From Conus ventricosus (lineage: Eukaryota > Mollusca > Gastropoda > Neogastropoda > Conidae), in assembly GCA_018398815.1 (NCBI GenBank), contig CM031601.1:25328103-25392102 (forward strand): a DNA stretch of 64,000 bases, given 5' to 3'. Shown here piece by piece: positions 28,042-41,338 of this stretch; the first letter of the stretch is position 1; every line of letters starts with the position of its first letter. The notes under the pieces are model-generated. The model was not told the origin of the DNA, did no database searches, and saw only the letters and a list, made by a program, of their open reading frames with translations. Made by a program: the position numbers and the translations under genes.

Positions 28042-29850
28042 TTATGTATTCGGGGAGAACACTTTCTTTGTAGTATTCCTCAAATGTTTCAAAAGAGGCT
28101 CTTGTAAGAGAGAATATCCTTCATGTAAGCTCAAGAGAATATGAACAGTAGCCGCATTGTCAGAATTGTTTGCACCTGCTCGAGCAATCCTGTCAGCCCA
28201 TTCATTTCCGGATATGAAGCAATGGGAACGAACCCAACAAACATTAACTTTTATACCTCTTGACATAAGGTTGTGAATAAGTATTTTAATTTCTGATACG
28301 ATTTCAGCACGATTTTTTGAATTTGTAGATTCTAAAGCTTGAAGAACTGACTAGAATCTACACAGAAGAGAATACCATAACAGTCAAATGATAAATCATT
28401 TATGTACTCTACGGCCATTAATATTGCTATAAGTTCGGCTGTAAAAATAGACAGATTTGCCCCAAGATGAAAGGACTTCTCAATTTTTAAAAAAGTGAAT
28501 GACAAAGCCACAACCAGCATTATTGTTTAATAGAGACCCATCAGTATAGACTTTTACGAAGTTACGATAACAATTATTGATATGTGATTTTGCTTCGCAA
28601 GCTAGAATATTATGTTATCATTTTAGATATAGTAGTATAGTTATAATCAAATTTTGGTTTGAAGAGCTCCCAGTTTGGTACGGGACTTATGGGAAAACGC
28701 ACAGCAAGCTTTTTATGATTGATACCTGAATTTGTCAACAAGTGAGAAGAATATGTGAGTATCGTTTAAGTGGCTCGAATGTTTTTAGCACGTTTAGGAA
28801 AGTCTACATCAGACCTCATATCCAGTTCCGTTTGTTAGCACTTTAAATAGTTGAGCAGTGAAGAATGTACTTAGCGCAGGCTAGTTCACGATGGTCATCA
28901 AGAGGTAAGACACCAGCTTCATGGTATGTTCCTAAAGCTGAAGCATGAAATGGAACACCAAGGGCTAATCTGAATGCCTTAGAGTCTATACACTGAAGCT
29001 TTTTTAATAAGTACTTAGGAGCACTAAAAAGACCTCTTGTGCATATGACAATTTGGATCTAACTAAAGCAGAAGAAAGATGTATTAAACTTTTTGTTTCC
29101 TGGCCCCAACTTTGTTTGCTTATAACTTTGAGCAGATTAAGAGATTTGCTCGCTTGATTTATTATGTGTTCCAAGTGAAAATTCCAAGAAAGATTTGACA
29201 TAAGATGCACACCAAGGAATGTAATCTCAGAAGTGTAGCTCAATGTGGTATTATGTACTTTGAAGTTAGGAGTATTGTGAGCAGACCCACCTGCATCAAA
29301 TAACAATATACGGGATTTTTCAGCCGACAGGCATAAGCCATTATCAGACATGAAGTTCGCAATGTTGTCTAACTCTTTTGATATATTCTTCTAATGTAGT
29401 TAACAGATCTTTTTGATGTGTTCTTTTTTAATGTGGCGTTCAACCATAAGCAGATGTCATCCGCATATTGAAGTTAAAGTTTTTATAAATGTATTTAGGT
29501 AAATCATTAGTTAAAATATTAAAGAGAAGAGGGGCGATCACAGAGCCTTGAGGGATACCCATATCTAGTAATATTTTGGATGAATAAGTATGACCTATTC
29601 TTGTCCGAATACTTCTGTTGGTCAGGAATGTTTTAACAAATTTATAGATATGACCAGAGAGACCTATAGCTTTTAATTTATATAAAAGCCTATCATGCCA
29701 AACTTGATCAAATGCCTTGTTGATATCGAAAAATGTGGCGAGAACGTTTTGTCTTCTAGCAAACTGGTGTTTAATTTGAGTGTGCGTGTGATCACATATG
29801 TGCTTTCGCCGATGACCCGTACTCATTTTTGTTTTATTCTCAGCAAACAT
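28042..29850 (-). pseudogene. Non-LTR retrotransposon remnant: reverse transcriptase plus RNase H
   Basis: Minus-strand pieces read 5' to 3' as reverse transcriptase (DINKAFDQVWHDRLLYKL, then GIPQGSVIAPLLFNI, near 29745-29530), thumb region (SRILLFDAGG, LGVHLMSNLSW, 29351-29004) and RNase H (IFTAELIAILMAVEYI near 28440; SGNEWADRIARAGA near 28200). The YADD box is broken by a frameshift near 29465. The 5' end stops at about 29850 next to a (GT)n array. The RNase H domain places it in an I/Jockey-like group; the exact clade cannot be set by eye. Confidence 0.85.
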
Positions 29851-29894
29851 GTACCTATTGTATACAGGTCGGTGGCCTTACAATTAAAAATTCA

Positions 29895-29947
29895 GAGCTG
29901 TGTGTGTGTGTGTGTGCAAATTCCGAGTTCTCCTCCCTCTGTGTGTG

Positions 29948-29980
<33 letters not shown>

Positions 29981-29989
29981 CAGAGTTCC

Positions 29990-30043
<54 letters not shown>

Positions 30044-30096
30044 CAATCATTTCATAGACGTGTACGGGATATACCTACATATGCATATGTGCTTCT

Positions 30097-30157
<61 letters not shown>

Positions 30158-30175
30158 CGTGCGTGCGCTTATTAT
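29895..30175. repeat. (GT)n microsatellite cluster
   Basis: Three (GT)n arrays (about 29900-29920, 29940-30043 and 30100-30170). Open frames across them are artefacts. Confidence 0.95.
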
Positions 30176-30990
30176 TCCTTGGTTGTGTGCATGTTTGCGT
30201 CCATTTGTGTGTGAAGGGTGGGCGTGTGTGAATATAGAGAGAAATGACATTAAAATCTAAGCCTGGTGCTTAATTTTTGTAGACAGGATTTGGAATAAAA
30301 TAAATATCAATCCAAGTTAAAATCACAACTGTAAAAAGAAAAACCTGCATTAAATGGAAAAGGTCATGAAAAGTAATACTTTTTCAGTGAATGCATTTTG
30401 TTCTGTTTCTCCTAGGTGAAGGTCATTAGGACAACCACAGGACAGCTGTTTCGCACAGTGAGGAGCTCATCATTCTTGGTACTGAATCCTGGTCACCCAC
30501 TGATGACAAGCACATCCAAGTAAAAGAAGAAAAATATTTCCAAAATCGTGTACATCTTTCTACATATATGAAACGTAACTCCAAAAATTAAACAAGAACA
30601 CTAAGTGAAGGAGAAATCAAGAATTCTACGCGAAATGGTAAACTAGTGTTTGTCTAAAAATCCGAACATTGAAATGTTAAAGACAGAGCTTAAGGGGTGA
30701 GGGAGGGCAGTAGCTAAGACCAAGCATTCTTAAGGATTAAAATTCACTTTTAGAAAATTTCAAGTTTAAGGCACTGGATGCTTCTTCATAAGCTTGAAGA
30801 TTAAACAGACCGATGCAGGACATACAAGAACAGACATGATGATAAAACCTGGACGTAGATGCTATTTGTCTGGACAGGGTGTGGGGTAAACATCAAAATC
30901 ATTCCCATTTATAAAAGATCACCTTAAAAGATGGATTTACATCAAAGGAGATGGAGGCATGAGAAGCGATCCTCCAATGACTGCTCTGTG

Positions 30991-31027
<37 letters not shown>

Positions 31028-31175
31028 GGGTCACGAGAGCAATGGCGGCGATACGGATGTACTTGCTCAACGCTCCGCATAGTTCTGTTCATTTCCGCCA
31101 GCAACTGTGAAAAGACAGTGCAACAAATCGTGCTAGTGTGGAGGCAAATATCAGTGAACTCATCTGTGCAAAAAA
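30176..31175. other. No supported gene; short (CT)n at 30994-31025
   Basis: No reading frame with a recognisable domain. The part after 31026 (CGGGGGTCACGAGAGC onward) is probably the 5' untranslated region of the LINE that follows. Confidence 0.4.
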
Positions 31176-31491
31176 ATGATTGACTTATCATTGTGGAGGG
31201 CCAAAATTGGCACATTCTGTGCTAAACACCTGAAGGTGACTGAACTGTGTGAGCACCATTTTGAAATTTGTTCGGGATGGCGCGTTGTGTCGGCCGTGCT
31301 CTACGTGTGTGCTGTGTTGTCAGTCATTCACACAGTGTGGACATTGTTTATTCACCAAACTGACAACATTAAATACTTTCAAGGCGCACCAAGAGGAACA
31401 ACGGTAGGTGTGGACGAACAATTCGAGCCGAGAGACATTGTCAGTCTGGATCACAGTGACCTACATGTATCCGAACTGATCGTGATGTGTT

Positions 31492-32601
31492 GTGTTGCCA
31501 ACGCGGTGCGTACGATGTGGGAAACTGCTGTTAAGTGGAGACATCGAGCAGAATCCTGGCCCTGATCCGCATGGCACTAGAGACGATAATAAGATGGAAT
31601 CAACACTGACTAAGGACAGCGCAATCAGTGCTGATTTTGCCGCGGAAATCATGTCGGCTCTCGCGCAACAAAGAGAAGAATGGAAACTAGACCGCGAAAG
31701 GCAGACACAGCAGCAGAGAGAACAGAGAGAACAGAACGATTTCATACGCCACGAACTGACAGATATCAAATCAGAACTAGGGAGAGTGTCAGAGAAGTGT
31801 AGAGAAATCAACAACAGGTGTACAATAGTTGAAACGGAACAACACAGACTGTCAGCCGTCATAGAACACATGTGCACGGATTTAGATCAGTTGTTCGAAC
31901 CAACGGCACAAGGAAGAAACAGACTGAGAAACTGACAGTGACTGTGAACAAATTAGAGCAACAAGTTACGATGATGTCAGAAGAAATAGACAGATTAGAG
32001 GGGTTTTCAAGGCGCAATAATTTGCGATTCTTCAGGAGCTAAAGAAGACTTCGAAAGCTGTGCTAGATGTATTACTGACACATTGAACAGCGTTGACAGC
32101 TCTAAAGTGTGGACAGAGAACGACATTGTGCGTGCACATAGGGTGGGCCATGCCAGACCAGGCGAGTCAAGAACAATGATTGTTTGTTTCATGCAATGGC
32201 AAGACAAAATGAAAATATTGCGCGATCGCGAGCTACGACACGAACTGGAGAAAAGAGGTGTTAGATTAGCGAACGATCTTACAAGAAGCCAGGCAGCAAC
32301 AGTAGCCAAGGCAAAACAAGACGGCATGGCAGCCTACTTTGTCCGGGGAAAACTGACAGTAGGACCACGAAGACCCGATCCACGATCGTATGCAGAGGTG
32401 GCAAGAGCGGATACACGATCTGTCACAACACTTCGAAGTACTGGCACAGATGGAAAGTCTGCCGACACTCACGTGGCAGGTGACAGTGGCACGGGGATTC
32501 CCCTTCGCGTCACTGTGACGTCAGACAACACAGCAGCCAATGGGAGCGGCAGAAGGAGTGGAGGCGGAGAAAGGAGGTCAGCACGTGCTGGGGGATGGTG
32601 A
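31492..32601 (+). pseudogene. LINE ORF1 with 2A peptide, coiled coil and L1-like RNA-binding core
   Basis: LLLSGDIEQNPGP near 31527-31565 fits the 2A consensus D-x-E-x-N-P-G-P, which makes ribosomes release the upstream peptide and continue. A Gln/Glu/Arg-rich coiled coil follows (REEWKLDRERQTQQQ). After a frameshift near 31910 the next piece has RLEGFSRRNNLRFF, typical of L1-type ORF1, then DIVRAHRVGHARPGESRTMI and LRHELEKRGVRLANDL to 32601. An upstream frame (31176-31565) has a hydrophobic segment VVSAVLYVCAVLSVIHTVW but is out of frame with the 2A because of an indel before 31527. Another overlapping frame continues to 33001 (Ser/Gly-rich, no domain). Confidence 0.8.
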
Positions 32602-33019
32602 CCGTGCCGATCAACCTACGGGTCAGCGTGAAGCCGGGGAAGCAAGCAGCCAACCAGCCGTGACACCAACACACAGTTGTGCGGATTCTCCGAACGTGCG
32701 AACGCCTTCTTCGACACCTGTGTTCGGTGGCAGAGCACGATCTTGTGACGTGTTGCCTAACCAGAGCCGGGATCCTCCGACCAGTTCACGTCACCGCGAG
32801 GCGGGGGCCGTATCCCAGTGTGTGCGTGGTGTGACGGACAGGAAAACTCCCACCAGTGGATCACGGTATGGACAGGGGGAAGGGGTGGCCACACACGGTA
32901 CAGGACGAGGGTCTGGGTCGAGAAAACAAACTGGCATTAATTCTTACCTGGCCAAAGATGTCCGTGGGAGATCTTTGAGATCAAAAACGTGCTCAAAATA
33001 GGACAGGCTAGACTATCAG

Positions 33020-34467
33020 GAAAAAGAACTGACGTTTCTTAATTATAACATAGAAAATTTATACACTAAACTTAATGATGCTTCGTTCATTAATTATATA
33101 AATGGTTTTGATTTTGTGTGCCTCACTGAGACATTTGTTCATGAAAAGTTTGATTTCTCTGGTGTGTTTATTGTAGACTTAAAGCCTATAAATTTGCGAT
33201 TGGAGTTCCAGTATATACATCTTCATTAAAAACATATGCCGAAATTGGTATATTACCTTTTGAAGAAAATATGAAACTTACATCATCTAAATATGTCCTA
33301 AGGAGTACATCAGTTCCAAATTCAAATTATGATGAAGTGTGCGTAAAATCAGACACGGATTTTCCCAAAAGAGCGAAGTCGGTTGCCTCTTTAGAAACAA
33401 TAGGCACTTTCACTTATGACTTTTTTCAAGAGTCAGGAATCAATAAGAAAGATATATCATCTCGTGTACTGTTCACTGCAGTCCCTAAATGGGAACTACT
33501 ATCAGCCTATTTCGATACTAATTATACAAATATAAAGAAAAATGATGGTCCCACTTTATCTGCTTCTGTAAAAGCTCATATTTTTTAGCACTACCTGGAC
33601 CATCTAAAAATTTACACTGATGGCTCTAAGCTAGATAATGACATGGTTGGAGCTGCATTTGTAATCCCAGCTTTAAAAGCAGAAAAGGCTTATCATCTTT
33701 GAAAACATTTTTCAACATTTACAGCAGAACTTATTGCTATTTTGATGGGTTTGAATTTTCTGCTTGATCTTCCTTTTAGTCTAGTTCAGGTATTATTTTT
33801 GGTTGATTCTAAATCTGTTTTAGACGCGCTACAGTCTTGTAATCTAAAAGTAAGAGGTGATATTATTGCAGAAATTTGTCATACAATCCATTATTTGTCA
33901 CTGCGCGGAACTAGTATCTCATTCTCTTGGGGTCCATCACATTGTAATATTTTTGGTAATGAATGGGCGGACAGAACAGCTAAAAAGGGTGCAATGAACA
34001 TTAAAAATTCTGTATGTGTTAAAATTCCTTTATCTTTATCTGAAAGTTATTCCTTAATAACGAAAACTTGTTGGAATCATGTGAAGGAACTATTAGGAGG
34101 TTCTTTTGTAAATTTCACTGAAAAGAGGAATATTTTCAAAGTCAAACATATTCATTCCTGCAATGGTGAGCTCATGTGTGAAAACCGAACACTGTCATCC
34201 CTGGTATACACATTCAGACTGAATCCTCTCAGATGCAAATTCAACAGTCATGTTAAGTGCGTCTGCGGTGAGGAAATAACACCTGTCCATGTTATTCTAC
34301 ACTGTCAGCATTTGAAATCATTTTTACCCACTTCGATTTGTGATTCAACGGTTTCAGATTCATCTTTTAAGAATATTTTATTGAACGATTTGCTTATGCT
34401 GGATGTTGTTAAAGGCTTAAAACGGAGCCCAGTTGGCTCATTAATTTCATGTTTACAAATGTTTTGA
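33020..34467 (+). pseudogene. LINE ORF2 remnant: endonuclease start joined to RNase H and C-terminal Cys cluster
   Basis: At about 33035-33175 the translation LTFLNYNIENLYTKL...FVCLTETFV is the start of an APE-type endonuclease. At about 33175 it jumps to sequence expected between reverse transcriptase and RNase H. RNase H catalytic residues are visible: Asp in YTDGSKL near 33617, Glu in FTAELIAI near 33725, Asp in LVDSKSVLDAL near 33805, and Asp in GNEWADRTAKKGA near 33970. A C-x-C...H-x-x-x-H-C cluster (CVCGEEITPVHVILHC) follows near 34260. Several frameshifts and one stop break the frame. Confidence 0.8.
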
Positions 34468-34539
34468 GTATGTTATTGTTGTTAAGATTTCATTTTTGAA
34501 GGGAAATGGTAGGGAGTTTCAGAGATAGGAAGACGGGAG

Positions 34540-36560
<2,021 letters not shown>

Positions 36561-36563
36561 TGA

Positions 36564-37330
36564 GTGTTCGGATGTCTCGTCCAGACAGCAAAGTCTGGCT
36601 GTAGAGCACATGCCAATTTGATTTGGGAAACAATCCTAAGAGCTAAGACCAGGAAAAGGGACCCTACGTGGGGTGATTTGACCTGGCAAATATATCAGTT
36701 TTACCCAATAGGATTCAGCGGGCCCTTGCAGTGCATCGTGCCCCAAAGAACATCCGAGAAATGTGGAAAAGTATTTCCATGCTTCTCAATAAGGTTCTCC
36801 ATGAGCGCATGCACAGCAGTTTGGATCAATCCGAAAGTTAGCATGACCATGGGCTGTGCAGTTTCTTCAACACTGTTTGTGTTGGCTATAGAGGTCATCT
36901 CAAAAGCGATAATGAACGGTTCAAATACACTATACCTCGGAAATGGATATTAAATAAGGTCTCTGAAAGTCTTCAGAGAAGACAGAACAGAGCTTTCCAC
37001 CGAGAAAGATGAACTACACCAAATACTCGATCAGCTGGACAAGTTAGTTGCTTCATCCACGATGATTTTCAAATCAAAGAAAAAAACATCCTCTCCTGAA
37101 GAAAGAAAAAGTATCCAGAACTATTGCCTTCACCGTAGCCAACCAAGCCATTCTACTTGTGACAGGAGCTCCGCTCTCGCCTATCAAAACTGGAGTTATC
37201 CCTGAAATCCACCCTGAGTAGTAGTTCAAAGGGGGAAAAGAAAGGCTACCAACTATGCTTGAGAACTCAAAAGAAAAGGCTGTAAGATTTGTCCAACCCA
37301 ACCCAAAGACTGGAACAAAAGGCAACATTT
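36564..37330 (+). pseudogene. Non-LTR retrotransposon reverse-transcriptase remnant
   Basis: The plus-strand frame contains MGCAVSSTLFVLAIEVI near 36860-36905, which matches the palm region just before the YxDD box of several LINE families (GCA-SP-LFVLA pattern). Downstream, AT-rich coding-like sequence to about 37330 keeps a Lys/Glu-rich pattern and a TKTGVIPEIHPE-like piece in a different frame. No intact domain. A different family from the two RNase H LINEs nearby. Confidence 0.6.
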
Positions 37331-38280
37331 AGGAGACAGTGGCAAAGGAAAACTTCAGGATGACCGAAATAACAGGACACACACAAACTAACAGACTGGA
37401 ACTGGAGTCAGCAGAAGTGACGTGGTGGTCAAGGCAAACAGGAAAACAAAGAAAGACATCATAACGCAAGAATTTCAGAAAGGAAAGAAGAGGATTCCAA
37501 GAGATCCCAGTGGGCAGTCCAGCAAGGGCAGCAGGTGCGATGGACTATGCAGGAGTGCGCTCAAAAGAAGTCTCAGCTGGAATGAAATATGGCCAGTAGA
37601 CCTCTCAGAATCAGCTTCGTCCTTAGATCCGTATGTGACCTTCTGCCATTGGATTAAAATCTGGCGAAATAGATGAAGTCAAGGCAAACAAACAGCCAGC
37701 CATGTCCCGAGTTCATGCAAAACAGCGTTAATCCAGGGAGGATACATATGGATGTACAACCCAATCCTTAAGAGATCTACACAGGGTCAGCGCTTCCAGA
37801 GGACGCACTACGCCATCAGAAGATCTAGCAATGACATTCTACATGGCAGGACACCAAATATCAGGATCTGCAACAACTGTGACATCAAGTGCATGAACGA
37901 AGGGTTTACTAGACGGAGTGGAGGACTGTGAGTGCACAACAGATCTTTCAAGATGTCTCCAGAGATTATCAGGAAGACTGGTATGAGACCACATGGTTAC
38001 AGTCCTTAGGTTCATCGGACTGATTCACTGCGCCATTGAAAGCAGAACGGAGGAAGCTCACATTCACCAGATTGAGAAACATGCCAGTCCAGCCAGCATG
38101 CGTTGCATAATCTGCCTTCCAAGCCACAATCCTCACTATAGAAGTTAAAGCAAGGGGCGGAGGTGGTGGGGGGGGGGGGGGGGGGGGGGGCAAGGAGGTG
38201 GGGTTTTAGGATCATCCGCCCATGATCTCATGAAACAGTTCTTTGTCTCTGATGACAAGGAGACTAGAAGGCTAACTGCA
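37331..38280. other. Probable further LINE remnant, no intact gene; poly-G at 38170-38190
   Basis: Coding-like but broken sequence continues from the reverse-transcriptase remnant (for example TGTGACATCAAGTGCATGAAC near 37880). A G-run of about 21 lies at 38169-38190. Nothing further could be assigned. Confidence 0.35.
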
Positions 38281-41095
38281 ATGGCAGAGGCAGCTAAAAC
38301 AGTTCTGCAATGGCAGAGGCAGCTAAAACAGTTCTGCAATGGCAGAGGCAGCTGAAACGAGTTCTGCAATGGCAGAGGCAGCTAAAACAGTTCTGCAATG
38401 GCAGAGGCAGCTGAAACAGTTCTGCAATGGCAGAGGCAGCTAAAACAGTTCTGCAATGGCAGAGGCAGCTAAAAACAGTTCTGCAATGGCAGAGGCAGCT
38501 GAAACAGTTCTGCAATGGCAGAGGCAGCTGAAACAGTTCTGCAATGGCAGAGGCAGCTGAAACAGTTCTGCAATGGCAGAGGCAGCTGAAACAGTTCTGC
38601 AATGGCAGAGGCAGCTGAAACAGTTCTGCAATGGCAGAGGCAGCTAAAACAGTTCTGCAATGGCAGAGGCAGCTGAAACAGTTCTGCAATGGCAGAGGCA
38701 GCTGAAACAGTTCTGCAATGGCAGAGGCAGCTAAAACAGTTCTGCAATGGCAGAGGCAGCTAAAACAGTTCTGCAATGGCAGAGGCAGCTGAAACAGTTC
38801 TGCAATGGCAGAGGCAGCTAAAACAGTTCTGCAATGGCAGAGGCAGCTAAAACAGTTCTGCAATGGCAGAGGCAGCTGAAACAGTTCTGCAATGGCAGAG
38901 GCAGCTAAAACAGTTCTGCAATGGCAGAGGCAGCTGAAACAGTTCTGCAATGGCAGAGGCAGCTAAAACAGTTCTGCAATGGCAGAGGCAGCTGAAACAG
39001 TTCTGCAATGGCAGAGGCAGCTAAAACAGTTCTGCAATGGCAGAGGCAGCTGAAACAGTTCTGCAATGGCAGAGGCAGCTGAAAACAGTTCTGCAATGGC
39101 AGAGGCAGCTAAACAGTTCTGCAATGGCAGAGGCAGCTGAAAACAGTTCTGCAATGGCCAGAGGCAGCTGAAACAGTTCTGCAATGGCAGAGCAGCTAAA
39201 ACAGTTCTGCAATGGCAGAGGCAGCTGAAACAGTTCTGCAATGGCAGAGGCAGCTGAAACAGTTCTGCAATGGCAGAGGCAGCTGAAACAGTTCTGCAAT
39301 GCAGAGGCAGCTGAAACAGTTCTGCAATGGCAGAGGCAGCTGAAACAGTTCTGCAATGGCAGAGGCATCTAAAACAGTTCTGCAATGGCAGAGGCAGCTA
39401 AAACAGTTCTGCAATGGCAGAGGCAGCTGGAACAGTTCTGCAATGGCAGAGGCAGCTGAAACAGTTCTGCAATGGCAGAGGCAGCTGAAACAGTTCTGCA
39501 ATGGCAGAGGCAGCTAAAACAGTTCTGCAATGGCAGAGGCAGCTGAAACAGTTCTGCAATGGCAGAGGCAGCTGAAACAGTTCTGCAATGGCAGAGGCAG
39601 CTAAAACAGTTCTGCAATGGCAGAGGCAGCTGAAACAGTTCATGCAATGGCAGAGGCAGCTAAAACAGTTCTGCAATGGCAGAGGCAGCTGAAACAGTTC
39701 TGCAATGGCAGAGGCAGTTGAAACAGTTCTGCAATGGCAGAGGCAGCGAAACAGTTCTGCAATGGCAGAGGCAGCTGAAACAGTTCTGCAATGGCAGAGG
39801 TAGCTAAAACAGTTCTGCAATGGCAGAGGCAGCTAAAACAGTTCTGCAATGGCAGAGCAGCTGAAACAGTTCTGCAATAGCAGAGGCAGCTAAAACAGTT
39901 CTGCAATGGCAGAGGCAGCTAAAACAGTTCTGCAATGGCAGAGGCAGCTGAAACAGTTCTGCAATGGCAGAGGCAGCTAAAACAGTTCTGCAATGGCAGA
40001 GGCAGCGTGAAACAGTTCTGCAATGGCAGAGGCAGCTGAAACAGTTCTGCAATGGCAGAGGCAGCTAAAACAGTTCTGCAATGGCAGAGGCAGCTGAAAC
40101 AGTTCTGCAGTGGCAGAGGCAGCTAAAACAGTTCTGCAATGGCAGAGGCAGCTAAACAGTTCTGCAATGGCAGAGGCAGCTGATAACAGTTCTGCAATGG
40201 CAGAGGCAGCTGAAACAGTTCTGCAATGGCAGAGGCAGCTAAAACAGTTCTGCAATGGCAGAGGCAGCTAAAACAGTTCTGCAATGGCAGAGGCAGCTGA
40301 AACAGTTCTGCAATGGCAGAGGCAGCTGAAACAGTTCTGCAATGGCAGAGGCAGCTGAAACAGTTCTGCAATGGCAGAGGCAGCTAAAACAGTTCTGCAA
40401 TGGCAGAGGCAGCTGAAACAGTTCTGCAATGCAGAGGCAGCTGAAACAGTTCTGCAATGGCAGAGGCAGCTAAAACAGTTCTGCAATGGCAGAGGCAGCT
40501 GAAACAGTTCTGCAATGGCAGAGGCAGCTAAAACAGTTCTGCAATGGCAGAGGCAGCTGAAAACAGTTCTGCAATGGCAGAGGCAGCTGAAACAGTTCTG
40601 CAATGGCAGAGGCAGCTGAAACAGTTCTGCAATGGCAGAGGCAGCTGAAACAGTTCTGCAATGGCAGAGGCAGCTGAAACAGTTCTGCAATGGCAGAGGC
40701 AGCTAAAACAGTTCTGCAATGGCAGAGGCAGCTAAAACAGTTCTGCAATGGCAGAGGCAGCTGAAACAGTTCTGCAATGGCAGAGGCAGCTAAAACAGTT
40801 CTGCAATGGCAGAGGCAGCTGAAACAGTTTCTGCAATGGCAGAGGCAGCTAAAACAGTTCTGCAATGGCAGAGGCAGCTAAAACAGTTCTGCAATGGCAG
40901 AGGCAGCTGAAACAGTTCTGCAATGGCAGAGGCAGCTGAAACAGTTCTGCAATGGCAGAGGCAGCTAAAACAGTTCTGCAATGGCAGAGGCAGTCTAAAA
41001 CAGTTCTGCAATGGCAGAGGCAGCTGAAACAGTTCTGCAATGGCAGAGGCAGCTAAAACAGTTCTGCAATGGCAGAGGCAGCTAAAACAGTTCCA
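38281..41095. repeat. 29-bp minisatellite, about 97 copies
   Basis: The unit reads, in two parts, CAGTTCTGCAATGGCAG and AGGCAGCTRAAA, with R being A or G in roughly equal, irregularly ordered units. Rare single-base indels interrupt the period, for example near 38467, 39083, 39193 and 40183. Because 29 is not a multiple of 3 and the minus strand has no stop in any frame, long repetitive minus-strand open frames result; these are not genes. Confidence 0.97.
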
Positions 41096-41205
41096 GCTGG
41101 ATTTGGTCAAAGAGAAGCACAAGTGAACTTCTTAGGTTTACTTTTTCCCAATTAAAAGGGACATCATAACAGCGATGTGGGACATGACCCCCGTTAAAAA
41201 AGCTG

Positions 41206-41241
41206 GTGTTTAGACGCCCACCCGCCCAGGAGATTTTTGTT
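41206..41241 (+). mobile_element. Probable 5' half (box A side) of a tRNA-derived SINE split by Polinton C
   Basis: GCTGGTGTTTAGACGCCCAC resembles a box A region (compare TGGCTCAGTGGTTAGA in the SINE at 58630-58893). The other half with box B begins at 56822, exactly where Polinton C ends. Low-quality sequence makes the left half uncertain. Confidence 0.45.
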
Positions 41242-41338
41242 AGAGAACGGGAAATGTTTTTTTTTTCCAACCCCACTTCCCCTTCCACCAAGTTTTCGGG
41301 CGAAAGTGCCCTAGAACCCCGGCATATTACAGTTCTCT
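41242..41338. repeat. Left terminal hairpin of copy C
   Basis: 97 nt from AGAGAACGGGAAATG to ATATTACAGTTCTCT, inflated by a T10 run. Apex CTTCCACCAAGTTTTCGG is identical from TCCACC onward to the apex of C's right end. Inner repeat GAAAGTAAGACTTCAAAAAC continues to about 41420 and includes a degraded copy of the 3' end of the ATPase gene (compare 1108-1190). Confidence 0.8.

Noticed and set aside
38281..41095. CRISPR array
   Set aside because: 29-bp units are directly tandem with no unique spacers, and the context is an animal genome.
38294..41122. Many Cys/Leu-rich minus-strand open frames, up to 218 codons
   Set aside because: They are translations of the 29-bp minisatellite in all three frames, with no start context or non-repeat part.
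41236..41241. TTTGTT as a target-site duplication of copy C
   Set aside because: The right flank is ACGTTT; no exact 6-mer match, and the left side is poor sequence.
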